Shown here: positions 1 through 6,889 of the stretch, one piece after another
How the letters are laid out: every line of letters begins with the position of its first letter
How positions within the stretch are numbered: position 1 is the stretch's first letter
DNA from: Acidobacteriota bacterium
GTDB lineage: Bacteria > Acidobacteriota > Terriglobia > Acidiferrales > 2-02-FULL-67-57
Direction of reading: 5' to 3'
Length of the DNA stretch: 10,199 nt
Assembly (NCBI GenBank): GCA_016189965.1
Contig: JACPRL010000129.1
Location: forward strand, 1-10,199
Notes under the pieces: generated by a model
What the model saw: the letters and a program-made list of their open reading frames with translations, nothing else
What the model was told of the DNA's origin: nothing
Database searches by the model: none
Position numbers and translations under genes: made by a program

Positions 1-3000
1 AGGCTTTGCTTCCCATCCGACGGCGTGCTGTTGAACAACACAATGGGGAAGGTGCTGCCGCCATCGGTGGACAACTCGATTTTCACCCTTTCCAAGCTCC
101 CCAGATTGTTCGCCCAAGTGACGGTCTGGGTGGTGCCGATGGTCCAGACGTGGGTGGAGAGGTTCGGCTTCGTCACCCGCACGAACGCCGGCTCAATCTT
201 GAAGTTAACCGGGTTGGTCCCCTGCAGGCTGGGATTGGCCGTCCACTCGGCCCGAATGCGCGCCTGGCTCGTCGGCGCCCCGAGCGTGGGCGTGTTGAAC
301 TGGGCCGACTTCGCCGACGCGAGAGCCAGCGGCACCAGCTCAATCGGGAACGTCCCGCCGCCATCGGTGCTCAGCACCAGCCGCACGCGGTCGCCCGGGC
401 CGAGGTTCGTGCTCCAGGTCTGCTTGCGCAAGGTGTCGTAGCCCCAGTTGGTGGAGGAGCTACTCGGCGTGGTAACGCGGATGAAGGGATCGGCGAGGGT
501 GAAGTTGACATTGCTGGTGTCGCTGGTGGGCGCCTGCGTCCAGGTGACGCGGACGCGCGCCATCGTGGTGTTGGGGCCCGTGACCAGCCAGTTGAAGGTG
601 CTGGCCGTGCCGCCGGTGTTCTTGAAGCCGGCGGCCAGCAGCTCCCACGTCAGGCCGCCATCGCGGCTCAGTTCGATGTTGACATAGGCATTCAGCCCCA
701 AGTTGTGGCTCCACTTGATCTGCTGGGTCGAGCCCACGCCCCAGTTGACCGCCGTGTTCGGCGAAGTCACCGTGATGGTGGCCGCGCCGGAGACGATGCT
801 GAAGTTGGCGTTGGAGGAATCCGAGGCGGTGTTACCAGAGCTATCCTGCGCCGTCACACGGATGCGCCCCTGGGTTGTTGTCGGACCCGGCGCCGCCCAG
901 GTGCAACTGCGGGCGCCGCCACCAAGGCCCGTACAGCCGGGCACGGGGTTGAAACTGGCGCCGCCGTTCGTGGAAAAGAAGACGTCAAAGAAGCTCAGCC
1001 CGACCGCCTCAGACGCGGTCCACTCGATGAGGTAGGAGGTGCCGGTGAACAGTTTCTCGCCGCCGTTGGGCCGGGTGACGCTGACTGCCGGAGGCGTGGT
1101 GTCCTCGATCGTGACCGCGACGGCATCGCTGTCGGTGCCGCCGCGGCCGTCGTCCACAGTCAAGGTGAAAGTGTGCACGCCCAGGGGCAGGGTGAGGTTG
1201 ACGACCGCCGTCGTGCCGACGATGGTGTTCGTCGCGTCGCGCCACTCGAAGCTGAGCGGGTCGCCATCGAGGTCGGAGGAGGCGGAGCCATCCAGGGTCA
1301 CCGGCATAGGGTCAGGGCTGGTGGCTTCGACGACTTGATCCGGCCCGGCGTTGGCCACCGGGGGACGGTTCGCAGGAGTCGTGCAATCCGGAAAGGAAAA
1401 AGTAACGATGCGAGTTTGCCACTCGGCGCTCGTGTTGGGGTTGTCGGCAGCATAGTATTCGTTGGTGTACGAGAAGGTGCAATCGTCGGCGGGGTCGACG
1501 CTCAAGGCGCTGTAGTCGCCCCAACGCGAAGTACTGCTGCGCTGCACGAAGGCGCCCGCCTGTGCGGTGGTTTCGCCCTGGAAGAGGCCGCCGGGCGGAT
1601 CGGAGGCCAACCGGCCGGCACAGCGGATGGAGGGAAAAACGTTGAGGCTCGAGACGCTGTAGCAGACGGCCAGGTTGCCCTGGCCATCCAGGGCGGCGCT
1701 GCCCATCCAGCGGTTGTCCTCATCCGGAGCAAAGGTGGCTTGTTCGTGAATCACAAAGGTTCCGCCGGGAAGGGTGCGGCGAAGCTCGTAATAGCGCACG
1801 CCGGCTTGGTGGGTTGCGAGCGTGTTCCCCGTGCCCACGTTCACGGTGTGGTTGGTGACCAGTGATTCATAGGTGCTGAAGTTTCGGTAGGCCAGGCGAT
1901 GCATCAGGCGGTCGGAGATGGCGTCCAAAGACTCGGTGGCGGTGGAAGCCGGGGGCGGCTGCTCGATGTCATCCAGGCCGGAGGGGCTGAGGGGGTTGAA
2001 GGCCGCGACTACAAGCGGGCTTTCCGGCCGCTCCGTGAAGGTGGAGTTGGCCGGCTGAGCAAAGTCGGCGTGAAACTCGAACACCCGCAGCGAGTCGCCC
2101 TGTGGGTCGCCAAACTCACCGGCGGTAAAGTAGGAGAAATAATTGGAAGTGCCGGCCGGCGGCGGGGTGGAGCCGTCCAAATCGGCGGGGAGCATCCCGA
2201 AGATAAACGGGTCGAACGTCTCGAGGTCGAAATAGATGTAGCTGGCGCTCGGGTCGCCGGCCAGCATCTTGGCGCGATCAAAGGCAAAGGCACCCACGCC
2301 GCGGAAGAAGTTGATCTGGTCGAACTGGTTGTCGGTCATGTAGTAGGCGTCCGGCCAGACGCCGAACTTGGGATAGTCGTTTACTTTGGGGTTGGGCATC
2401 AGGAAGTCGTAGAGGAAGTAGGCGCCGGTGGGGTCGGCGGTTTGGGAGAGGGCGATGCATTGATGGAGGTCGCCCGTGGCGACGTTGACGAGAGCGAACT
2501 GCGTGAGCAGCCAGCGGTCGGCGAGGGGGTCGTAGAGGACAATGGGGTCGCCGTCGTCGCTGGTGCCGCAAGGCGCGCCCAGGGTGGCGAATAGGCTGCT
2601 GATTTTCCTGGGAGCCGTGAGCGGGTTGCCGGCTTTGTCAAACACGCGGAACAGCAGATTGACCATCTGCACGTAGTGGTTGGGCCCGACGTCGCCGACT
2701 GTGTCCGGCGGCAGGACCCGGAAACCGAAAGCGTTGAAATTGTCCTGGTTGCTGAGGCCTTCGAAGCTCACCGAGGGGGCCGGCAGGGCCGGCTGCGCGG
2801 GAGAGGACTGCTGCAGGGCAGCGTCCACAGAACCCTGGGCGGCCTCGCCCGGGCGGCCTGGCCGCCGAGGAATCTCCCGCACGCGCCACGGCTGCACAGG
2901 AAAGCCGGGTGCGGCGGGGGGAAGATCGTGAACGCGGGGCGACACACCGAAACGGACAGCCTGCTGAGCCACGGGCGTCAGTGGCGCAGCGCTTTCCTGC

Positions 3001-3092
3001 GCCTGTCCGGGAACGGTTGGCGAGACGCTGAACATGAGCAAGAGAAGGCCGGCAAAGGACAGGCAGCGACGCGGCAGGCGGCCCGGCATCAT
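1..3092 (-). CDS. Large secreted Ig/PKD-repeat protein, 5' part only (3' end beyond left edge)
   Basis: Read on the minus strand from ATG at 3092 (a second ATG follows directly), the frame is open for 1030 codons to the window edge. Residues 1-32 form a signal peptide: RR, a Leu-rich core, then a likely cut near GQA/QE. Residues ~105-570 are a globular region of unknown function with motifs such as GDPIVLYDP, RWLLTQF, YPKFGVWPD and RWGDYSALSVDP. It may be propeller-like, which is inference. Residues ~575-665 resemble a PKD domain (PPVANAGPDQ, DGSASSD, TLTVDDG). Residues ~668-768 are an NGGEK Ig-like module. From 771 come ~100-residue tandem repeats (771-869, 870-969, 970 onward), each with a VT.P start and an ELS.DGG or VLSTDGG motif. 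A surface adhesin or exported scaffold is likely; no catalytic motif was recognised. There is no Shine-Dalgarno, and an extended -10 sits 7 nt upstream. The length and C-terminal anchor cannot be judged here. Confidence 0.9.
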   Translation of the reverse strand, partial: MMPGRLPRRCLSFAGLLLLMFSVSPTVPGQAQESAAPLTPVAQQAVRFGVSPRVHDLPPAAPGFPVQPWRVREIPRRPGRPGEAAQGSVDAALQQSSPAQPALPAPSVSFEGLSNQDNFNAFGFRVLPPDTVGDVGPNHYVQMVNLLFRVFDKAGNPLTAPRKISSLFATLGAPCGTSDDGDPIVLYDPLADRWLLTQFALVNVATGDLHQCIALSQTADPTGAYFLYDFLMPNPKVNDYPKFGVWPDAYYMTDNQFDQINFFRGVGAFAFDRAKMLAGDPSASYIYFDLETFDPFIFGMLPADLDGSTPPPAGTSNYFSYFTAGEFGDPQGDSLRVFEFHADFAQPANSTFTERPESPLVVAAFNPLSPSGLDDIEQPPPASTATESLDAISDRLMHRLAYRNFSTYESLVTNHTVNVGTGNTLATHQAGVRYYELRRTLPGGTFVIHEQATFAPDEDNRWMGSAALDGQGNLAVCYSVSSLNVFPSIRCAGRLASDPPGGLFQGETTAQAGAFVQRSSTSRWGDYSALSVDPADDCTFSYTNEYYAADNPNTSAEWQTRIVTFSFPDCTTPANRPPVANAGPDQVVEATSPDPMPVTLDGSASSDLDGDPLSFEWRDATNTIVGTTAVVNLTLPLGVHTFTLTVDDGRGGTDSDAVAVTIEDTTPPAVSVTRPNGGEKLFTGTSYLIEWTASEAVGLSFFDVFFSTNGGASFNPVPGCTGLGGGARSCTWAAPGPTTTQGRIRVTAQDSSGNTASDSSNANFSIVSGAATITVTSPNTAVNWGVGSTQQIKWSHNLGLNAYVNIELSRDGGLTWELLAAGFKNTGGTASTFNWLVTGPNTTMARVRVTWTQAPTSDTSNVNFTLADPFIRVTTPSSSSTNWGYDTLRKQTWSTNLGPGDRVRLVLSTDGGGTFPIELVPLALASAKSAQFNTPTLGAPTSQARIRAEWTANPSLQGTNPVNFKIEPAFVRVTKPNLSTHVWTIGTTQTVTWANNLGSLERVKIELSTDGGSTFPIVLFNSTPSDGKQS

Positions 3093-3099
3093 CCGATAG

Positions 3100-3108
3100 A
3101 CTCTAGCA
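3100..3108 (-). promoter_or_regulatory. Extended -10 promoter of the large exported protein
   Basis: On the minus strand the sequence TGC TAGAGT (TGn plus TAnnnT) ends 7 nt before the ATG at 3092. A poor -35 candidate, TTGGGC, lies 18 nt further upstream. Transcription from this site would begin within a base or two of the start codon. No Shine-Dalgarno is present, so a leaderless mRNA is plausible. This rests on motif position only. Confidence 0.4.
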
Positions 3109-3183
3109 GAAATATTCTTTCCAGCCCAACCGATGGGGGCAGCCCGCGGAAAGAGCGGGAGAATAGTCGCCGTTTGGGGTTGA

Positions 3184-3274
3184 TGCCGGGGGCCGGGTTC
3201 GAACCGACACGCCCCTCGCGGGGCAGAGGGCTCTCGAGAGTTCCCTCCGCGTCTGCCGTTTCCGCCACCCCGGT
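3184..3274 (-). tRNA. tRNA-Leu-like gene with abnormal anticodon arm (possible pseudo-tRNA)
   Basis: The minus strand shows most of a class II tRNA. A Leu-type D arm (TGGCGGAAACGGCAGACGCG) follows the 5' acceptor strand. The long variable arm pairs GCCCC with GGGGC. The T arm is GTCGG-TTCGAAC-CCGGC. The acceptor pairs CCGGGG with CCCCGG, then comes discriminator A and TCA rather than encoded CCA. Three things are wrong: position 1 is A opposite C72, the anticodon stem GAGGG/CCCTC encloses 12 nt instead of 7 (AACTCTCGAGAG), and no anticodon preceded by U33 reads as Leu. The loop can itself pair (CTC/GAG around TCGA). The length is 91 nt against 85-87 usually. It may be a decayed tRNA-Leu, a tRNA-like RNA, or hold a sequence error. 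No clear promoter was found in front of it. Confidence 0.6.
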
Positions 3275-3457
3275 CGGCAAGGGATGGAGCAAGTTTTCTG
3301 CCAGAGTTGTCGGCGGCGCGTATTGCTATCAGACGGGTATGGAAGAGGTTAGAGACGGGCGGCGGGTTGCAGGGGGGGCCAGCTCCGGCCCGGGCTAAAG
3401 CGGTTGCAACAACTGTGCAGAGACCTTGCGGAGGCCGACAGCCAGAGCTCGGGAGGC

Positions 3458-4786
3458 TTACTGAGCGGTCGGTCGGATGGTGTAGATAATGCCGGCGGGC
3501 TGGCCCGACTCGTCGTGGAGGAGCGAAAGGGCGAGGGAAGCGGAAACCTCTTCGCCGGAACTTTTGCGGAGACGCACGTCCACCGCGTGCGCCCTTCTCT
3601 CTAAGAGGGGCGCGAGCATGTGCCGCGTGAAGAATTCGTGCTCGTGCTGGGGAGACAAGAAGGGGAGGTATTTGCCGAGCATTGCTTCGGCGGTAGTGCC
3701 GAGCAATTTCTGCGCGGCGCGGTTGCAGGAGGTCACATAACCGGTCAGGTCGGTCGAAACAACCGGCTCATGCACCTGGTCGAGAATCTCCGCCTGTTGG
3801 CGGAAGCCTTCTTCGGTCAGTTTGCGCACGGCCACTTCGTCGCGCAGCTTGCGACAGGCCGCTTCGGCTTCGAGGGCACGGGTGCGGGCGAGCTGGCCGA
3901 GATGGACGGCCGAACTGAGCACCAAGGCCATGAGGAGGCCCGAGGCCAGAACCACCGCCGGCAGCCGAGTGTACTGGCGGGCGCGTAGATCCGCGGTAGG
4001 CCACAGCTCAAGCTGCCAGGTGGTCCCGTAGAGATGGAAATCTTTTTCGTGGGTTTCGGGCGGCGGGGAGGCCTGGGCCTCCGCGCGGGCGTGCACCAGA
4101 TCTCCCTCTTCGAAGAGGAGCACGGAATAGCCGGGGAGGACGGTGTCGCGGAGGATGTCGCCGAATAAGTCCTCAGCGCGGAACAACCCCACAATCAGCC
4201 CGCTGAAGTCCTGGCCCCGAAAGATGGGCACACAGACCAAGAAACCTTTTCCACCCTGCGCCAGCTCTGCCGTGTGCGCAAACTTGACGCTGCGCTCGTT
4301 TTTCGCCGTTAGCAGGACTTCCTGCCACTGCTCGATTCCTTCCCGCAGATTCAGCCCGGCTACCTCTTCACCGGCCGGCACGGTCCATACCAGTTGAAGA
4401 GAAGAATCCACCCAACCGACGGCGTGATAGCCGGGAGAAGTGTGCAGATAGAGTTGGGCATCGGTTTCCCACTCCTGCTGGGCCGGGGCACCCACGACTT
4501 CCCATCGCCAGGCCATGCGCACCAGCACGAGCAAGCGGGACATCATTTGCGTTTCGATTTCGTGCGCCACGCTTTCAGCGGCCAGAGTGGTCTCGCGCTC
4601 GCTGTTGGCGCGCTCGTTGGCGGCCAGGCCGCGCCAGATCAGCGCAGTCAAGGCAGAGACCAGAACACCCCCAAGAGGGGAATCCAGGGCAGCGAACGTC
4701 GCAACAGGCGGAACAACCGCGCCTCCTCCCCAATCTTGAAACCTCGTCAGGGCCGCTCGCAGATCCTTGCGCGTAGGGTAACACAA
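3458..4786 (-). CDS. CHASE-PAS membrane sensor without output domain (likely frameshifted near N-terminus)
   Basis: The open frame from TTG 4786 gives 442 residues. TM1 is at ~38-56. An extracytoplasmic CHASE-type ligand-binding region spans ~58-265 (YHAVGWVDSSLQLVW, FLVCVPIFRG, FHLYGTTWQLELWP). TM2 is at ~275-297 and a charged coiled-coil linker at ~300-330. A PAS domain fills ~330-440 (EILDQVHEPVVSTDLTGYV, CNRAAQKLLG, SGEEVSASLALS). The stop comes straight after PAS, with no kinase, GGDEF or phosphatase domain, so any signal must pass to a partner. The chosen TTG has AAGGAG five nt upstream. However, residues 1-38 look non-native. Another frame starting at TTG 4716, behind GGAGGAGG, encodes MFRLLRRSLPWIPLLG, which joins naturally to GVLVSALTALIW if one G is added to the G5 run at 4668-4672. 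The gene diverges from the Spy-like gene. The longer frame up to 5212 is antisense to that gene and was not used. Confidence 0.82.
   Translation of the reverse strand: MCYPTRKDLRAALTRFQDWGGGAVVPPVATFAALDSPLGGVLVSALTALIWRGLAANERANSERETTLAAESVAHEIETQMMSRLLVLVRMAWRWEVVGAPAQQEWETDAQLYLHTSPGYHAVGWVDSSLQLVWTVPAGEEVAGLNLREGIEQWQEVLLTAKNERSVKFAHTAELAQGGKGFLVCVPIFRGQDFSGLIVGLFRAEDLFGDILRDTVLPGYSVLLFEEGDLVHARAEAQASPPPETHEKDFHLYGTTWQLELWPTADLRARQYTRLPAVVLASGLLMALVLSSAVHLGQLARTRALEAEAACRKLRDEVAVRKLTEEGFRQQAEILDQVHEPVVSTDLTGYVTSCNRAAQKLLGTTAEAMLGKYLPFLSPQHEHEFFTRHMLAPLLERRAHAVDVRLRKSSGEEVSASLALSLLHDESGQPAGIIYTIRPTAQ
4722..4729 (-). promoter_or_regulatory. Strong Shine-Dalgarno for the alternative start TTG 4716
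   Basis: GGAGGAGG on the minus strand lies 5 nt before TTG 4716. That TTG opens a frame reading FRLLRRSLPWIPLL, a typical positively charged cytoplasmic tip followed by a membrane helix. It is out of frame by one base with the rest of the CHASE-PAS gene. The competing AAGGAG at 4792-4797 lies 5 nt before TTG 4786, in the unbroken frame. Confidence 0.45.
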
Positions 4787-4846
4787 CTTTTCTCCTTGGG
4801 CGGGGTTAACTAACGGTGAGAGGGGAGCAGCCCGAAAGGAGTGGCA

Positions 4847-5425
4847 ATGAGCGCGAAGCAAAAGTGGACCGTGCTGGCTGTGGCTCTGTTGATGACGCTG
4901 GGCACAGCCTGGGCGTACGTGGACGAGACGGATGAGCTGGACAAAGACCAGGGACCGGCGATGGCCGGGCCGCGGGGCCCGCGTCCGGGACCGGGAATGC
5001 TGCGGGAGATGTTGGGGCTGACCGATGAGCAGGTGAGCCAGTTGCGGGCGCTGGGCTTCAAGGCGGCCAAGGGCGGCCTCGAGGCGCGCACGCAACTGCA
5101 GTTGCGGCGGCTGGAGCTCGAGGAGTTGCTCCAGCAGGACGAGCCCGACCGGGCGCTGCTGGAACAGAAAATTCGCGCCCTGGCCGAAGCGCAGCAGGCC
5201 CTGCTGCGGCATCGCATCGAGCAGCGGCTGGCCTTCCGGCAGGTGTTGACGCCGGAGCAGCGGGCGAAGTTCCGCGGGCTAATGGCCGAGCGGATGCACC
5301 ACTGGCGTGGGTTCGGGCGTCAGCATGGCGGCTTCGGGTACGGGCCGGGGCGCGGGTTCCGGCGCGGGCCCGGCTTCGGACCGCCGATGGAACCGACGGC
5401 GCCGCCACCGCCACCGGAAGAGTAG
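4847..5425 (+). CDS. Spy/CpxP-family (LTxxQ) periplasmic protein
   Basis: This 192-residue exported protein starts at ATG 4847, chosen because AAGGAG ends 5 nt upstream. The in-frame GTG at 4841 overlaps that Shine-Dalgarno. Residues 1-23 form a signal peptide ending AWA. Two LTxxQ-type motifs characteristic of Spy/CpxP proteins, LTDEQ (58-62) and LTPEQ (135-139), bracket a strongly helical Arg/Leu/Glu/Gln-rich segment (~65-150). The tail (~150-192) is Gly/Arg/Phe-rich and then Pro-rich, ending PPPPPEE, with two His at 151-152. Family members are periplasmic anti-aggregation chaperones or metal/envelope-stress regulators; which applies here is unknown. It is divergent from a CHASE-PAS membrane sensor, which suggests an envelope-stress link (inference). 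It is followed by a terminator, so it is probably a single-gene unit. Confidence 0.88.
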   Translation: MSAKQKWTVLAVALLMTLGTAWAYVDETDELDKDQGPAMAGPRGPRPGPGMLREMLGLTDEQVSQLRALGFKAAKGGLEARTQLQLRRLELEELLQQDEPDRALLEQKIRALAEAQQALLRHRIEQRLAFRQVLTPEQRAKFRGLMAERMHHWRGFGRQHGGFGYGPGRGFRRGPGFGPPMEPTAPPPPPEE

Positions 5426-5463
5426 CAACGCCTCTCACTCCGAATCGTTCCTTTGTTCTGTTC

Positions 5464-5495
5464 AACCCCAGCGGCTCCTGCCGCTGGGGTTTTCT
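5464..5495 (+). terminator. Rho-independent terminator after the Spy-like gene
   Basis: A perfect 12-bp stem (5464-5475 with 5480-5491) encloses a TCCT loop, and the downstream arm runs into TTTTCTC. It lies 38 nt after the Spy-like stop codon. It sits between convergent genes; the minus-strand tail (TTGAACAG) is poor, so termination is mainly on the plus strand. Confidence 0.85.
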
Positions 5496-5523
5496 CGCCT
5501 AACCCCAGCCGGAGAGGAAAAGA

Positions 5524-5561
5524 CCTACCGCAGACGACGCAGAGATGACAGAGAAAGGAGG
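5524..5561 (+). repeat. Degenerate CGCAGA/GCAGAGA-type intergenic repeat fragment
   Basis: Between the convergent Spy-like and methyltransferase-like genes lies a purine-rich stretch of short imperfect units (ACCGCAGACG, ACGCAGAGATG, ACAGAGAAAGGAGG). It resembles the dispersed ACCGCAGAGACGCAGAGA-like intergenic repeats seen in many bacterial genomes. The resemblance is from memory and has not been searched. No gene is visible in 5496-5590. Confidence 0.3.
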
Positions 5562-5590
5562 TCACGGGACACAGGTCGCGGGTCGCGGTC

Positions 5591-6229
5591 CTACTTGAGG
5601 AGGAAGAGTTCGCGGAGGTTGTCGCGGCCGACGAAGGTGCGCGAGGAGCGGAAACCGGAGAAGAGGTTGACCAAGGCGCGATTGGCAAAGGCGCGGCGCC
5701 GCCGCAAGGCGAGCACGCCGGGGACGAGCTCGAACGTGTGCTCATCGAGCACGCGGTAGCGGATGAAGCGCTCGTCCTCCAGTCGGTTGTGGAAGAGACC
5801 GAGGAAGACGCCGCCGGGCTCGAGCACTGCCGAGAGCCGGGCCGCCAGCGGCTCGACCAGCTCGTCGGGCAGATAATCAAACACGTCCCAGGCCAGGATG
5901 CCCCGCACACTTTCTTCGGGATAGGGCAGCGCAGCGGCGAGGAAGCGCTCGGCCAGCGGCGGAGCCTCGGCGCGCGTCTCGGCCAGCGCATCGCTCACGG
6001 CCTGAAACAGGTCTTCGGTGTAGAGCTTGCAGTGGCGGCGGGTGAAGAAGGCGACGGTGGCCTGCCAGACGCGGCCGAGGTCGAGCACGGCGGGGTGCTC
6101 GACTTCCTCAAGTGCGGCGACGAACTGGGGGAGGCCGAGCGAGGCGCGGGTGCGCTCGGGGGGCGTCGTCTCTTCGTCAACCGGACGGCGCTGGAACCAG
6201 CCCGAAACGGTCTGCCGAAAACTGGCCAC
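5591..6229 (-). CDS. Class I SAM-methyltransferase-like protein paired with bactofilin
   Basis: This is a 212-residue cytoplasmic protein with a GTG start at 6229, only 8 nt after the bactofilin stop, so it is translated from the same transcript. No strong Shine-Dalgarno is visible; coupling to the upstream gene is likely. Fold-level signs of a Rossmann methyltransferase are: AVLDLGRV (~47-53) at the motif I strand, GILAWDVFDYLPDE (~110-123) at the acidic strand, and VLEPGGVFLGLFHN (~135-148), the usual post-motif strand with the PGG turn. The Gly-rich SAM loop (GxGxG) is absent: after DLG the sequence is RVWQATVAFF. Binding of SAM is therefore doubtful, and the substrate is unknown. The C-terminus (~175-212) is Arg-rich. 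It could be a degenerate methyltransferase acting as a partner of the bactofilin (inference). Confidence 0.8.
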   Translation of the reverse strand: MASFRQTVSGWFQRRPVDEETTPPERTRASLGLPQFVAALEEVEHPAVLDLGRVWQATVAFFTRRHCKLYTEDLFQAVSDALAETRAEAPPLAERFLAAALPYPEESVRGILAWDVFDYLPDELVEPLAARLSAVLEPGGVFLGLFHNRLEDERFIRYRVLDEHTFELVPGVLALRRRRAFANRALVNLFSGFRSSRTFVGRDNLRELFLLK

Positions 6230-6237
6230 GAACCCGA

Positions 6238-6768
6238 CTACTGAAGCTTGTCTTTGGCCGTCACCGGCACCGCGGCGATGCGGAAGGACTCGCCGGGAGC
6301 CGGCTTGGCGGCCGCTTTCTGCTCTTCGGGCTTCTGGACGTCGATGCTGCCCTTGAAGTAGGCGCCGTCCTCGATGCTGATGCGGGCCGCCACCAGGTCG
6401 CCCATGACATTGGCGCTCTTGGCGACGTGGAGGCGATCGGCGGCGTGGATCTGGCCGCGGACGGTGCCCTCGACGACGATGTCGCGGGCGCGGACGTTGG
6501 CTTCGACGCGGCCTTCGCGGCCGACGGTGAGGCTGTTGTCGGCCAGCTCGATGCTGCCTTCGAACTCGCCGTCAATCACCAGCTCTTCGCTGCCAGCCAG
6601 CTCGCCCTTGATGCTCACGCTGCGGCCGATGCGGGCCAGCGGCTTGCTGGTGTGGATGGGCGCGGCCTCGAGCGGCTGCGGCAGCAGCGTCGGTGGGCTC
6701 ACCACCAGCGGTTTCTCCCGCTCCCGCACAGGCAGCGGGACTTCTTCCGGTTTCTTGTTTCCCCACAT
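6238..6768 (-). CDS. Bactofilin (polymer-forming cytoskeletal protein)
   Basis: This 176-residue protein has the bactofilin architecture. A disordered, Pro-rich N-terminus (1-42) is followed by a right-handed beta-helix core at ~45-145 with regularly spaced Gly/Val/Ile rungs (SIKGELAGSEELVIDGEFEG, GREGRVEANVRARDIVVEG, GQIHAADRLHV, NVMGDLVAARISIEDGAYFKG), then a Lys/Ala/Pro-rich tail. Bactofilins polymerise without nucleotide into filaments that localise envelope enzymes, affect cell shape or organise chromosomes. No membrane helix is seen, although the N-terminus may be a membrane tether. The ATG start at 6768 has only a GGGGGA-like ribosome site. A sigma70-type promoter lies ~57 nt upstream, and the methyltransferase-like gene follows in the same transcript. 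Confidence 0.93.
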   Translation of the reverse strand: MWGNKKPEEVPLPVREREKPLVVSPPTLLPQPLEAAPIHTSKPLARIGRSVSIKGELAGSEELVIDGEFEGSIELADNSLTVGREGRVEANVRARDIVVEGTVRGQIHAADRLHVAKSANVMGDLVAARISIEDGAYFKGSIDVQKPEEQKAAAKPAPGESFRIAAVPVTAKDKLQ

Positions 6769-6824
6769 AACGGTTCCCCCAGTTCGGTTTAGAGGGTTTC
6801 CCCTCCACTCCCCACAAGGGCGGC

Positions 6825-6853
6825 ACTATAACGCAGTTCGGGGCGGGAGGCAA
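6825..6853 (-). promoter_or_regulatory. Promoter of the bactofilin operon
   Basis: On the minus strand, -35 TTGCCT (6853-6848) and -10 TATAGT (6830-6825) are separated by exactly 17 nt. They match 4/6 and 5/6 of the sigma70 consensus and lie upstream of the bactofilin ATG, giving a leader of about 50 nt. Confidence 0.6.
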
Positions 6854-6889
6854 ACGCAAATCGCTGGATTTCTTGGGCTGACCAAGTCT

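Noticed and set aside
6..1865. 619-codon open frame on the plus strand
   Set aside because: Antisense to the exported Ig-repeat gene. Composition is Arg/Gly/Ala-rich with no domain, a by-product of high GC3 on the other strand.
3137..3153. CCCGC/GCGGG hairpin between the tRNA-Leu-like gene and the exported gene as a terminator
   Set aside because: Only 5 bp and not followed by a T-run on either strand.
3184..3274. Reading the odd tRNA as tRNA-Sec or an 8/4 or 9/3 allo-tRNA
   Set aside because: The acceptor is 7 positions and the T stem 5 bp, the D arm is Leu-type, and no UCA anticodon is present.
3089..3292. 67-codon minus-strand frame across the tRNA-Leu-like locus
   Set aside because: It translates the tRNA arms themselves, a typical false ORF over a tRNA.
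3458..5212. Longer form of the CHASE-PAS frame starting at 5212
   Set aside because: The extra 142 residues are Gln/Arg/Leu-rich and antisense to the well-supported Spy-like gene, which has its own signal peptide, LTxxQ motifs and ribosome site.
6112..6792. 226-codon plus-strand frame
   Set aside because: Antisense to bactofilin; Ala/Asp/Leu-rich shadow composition.
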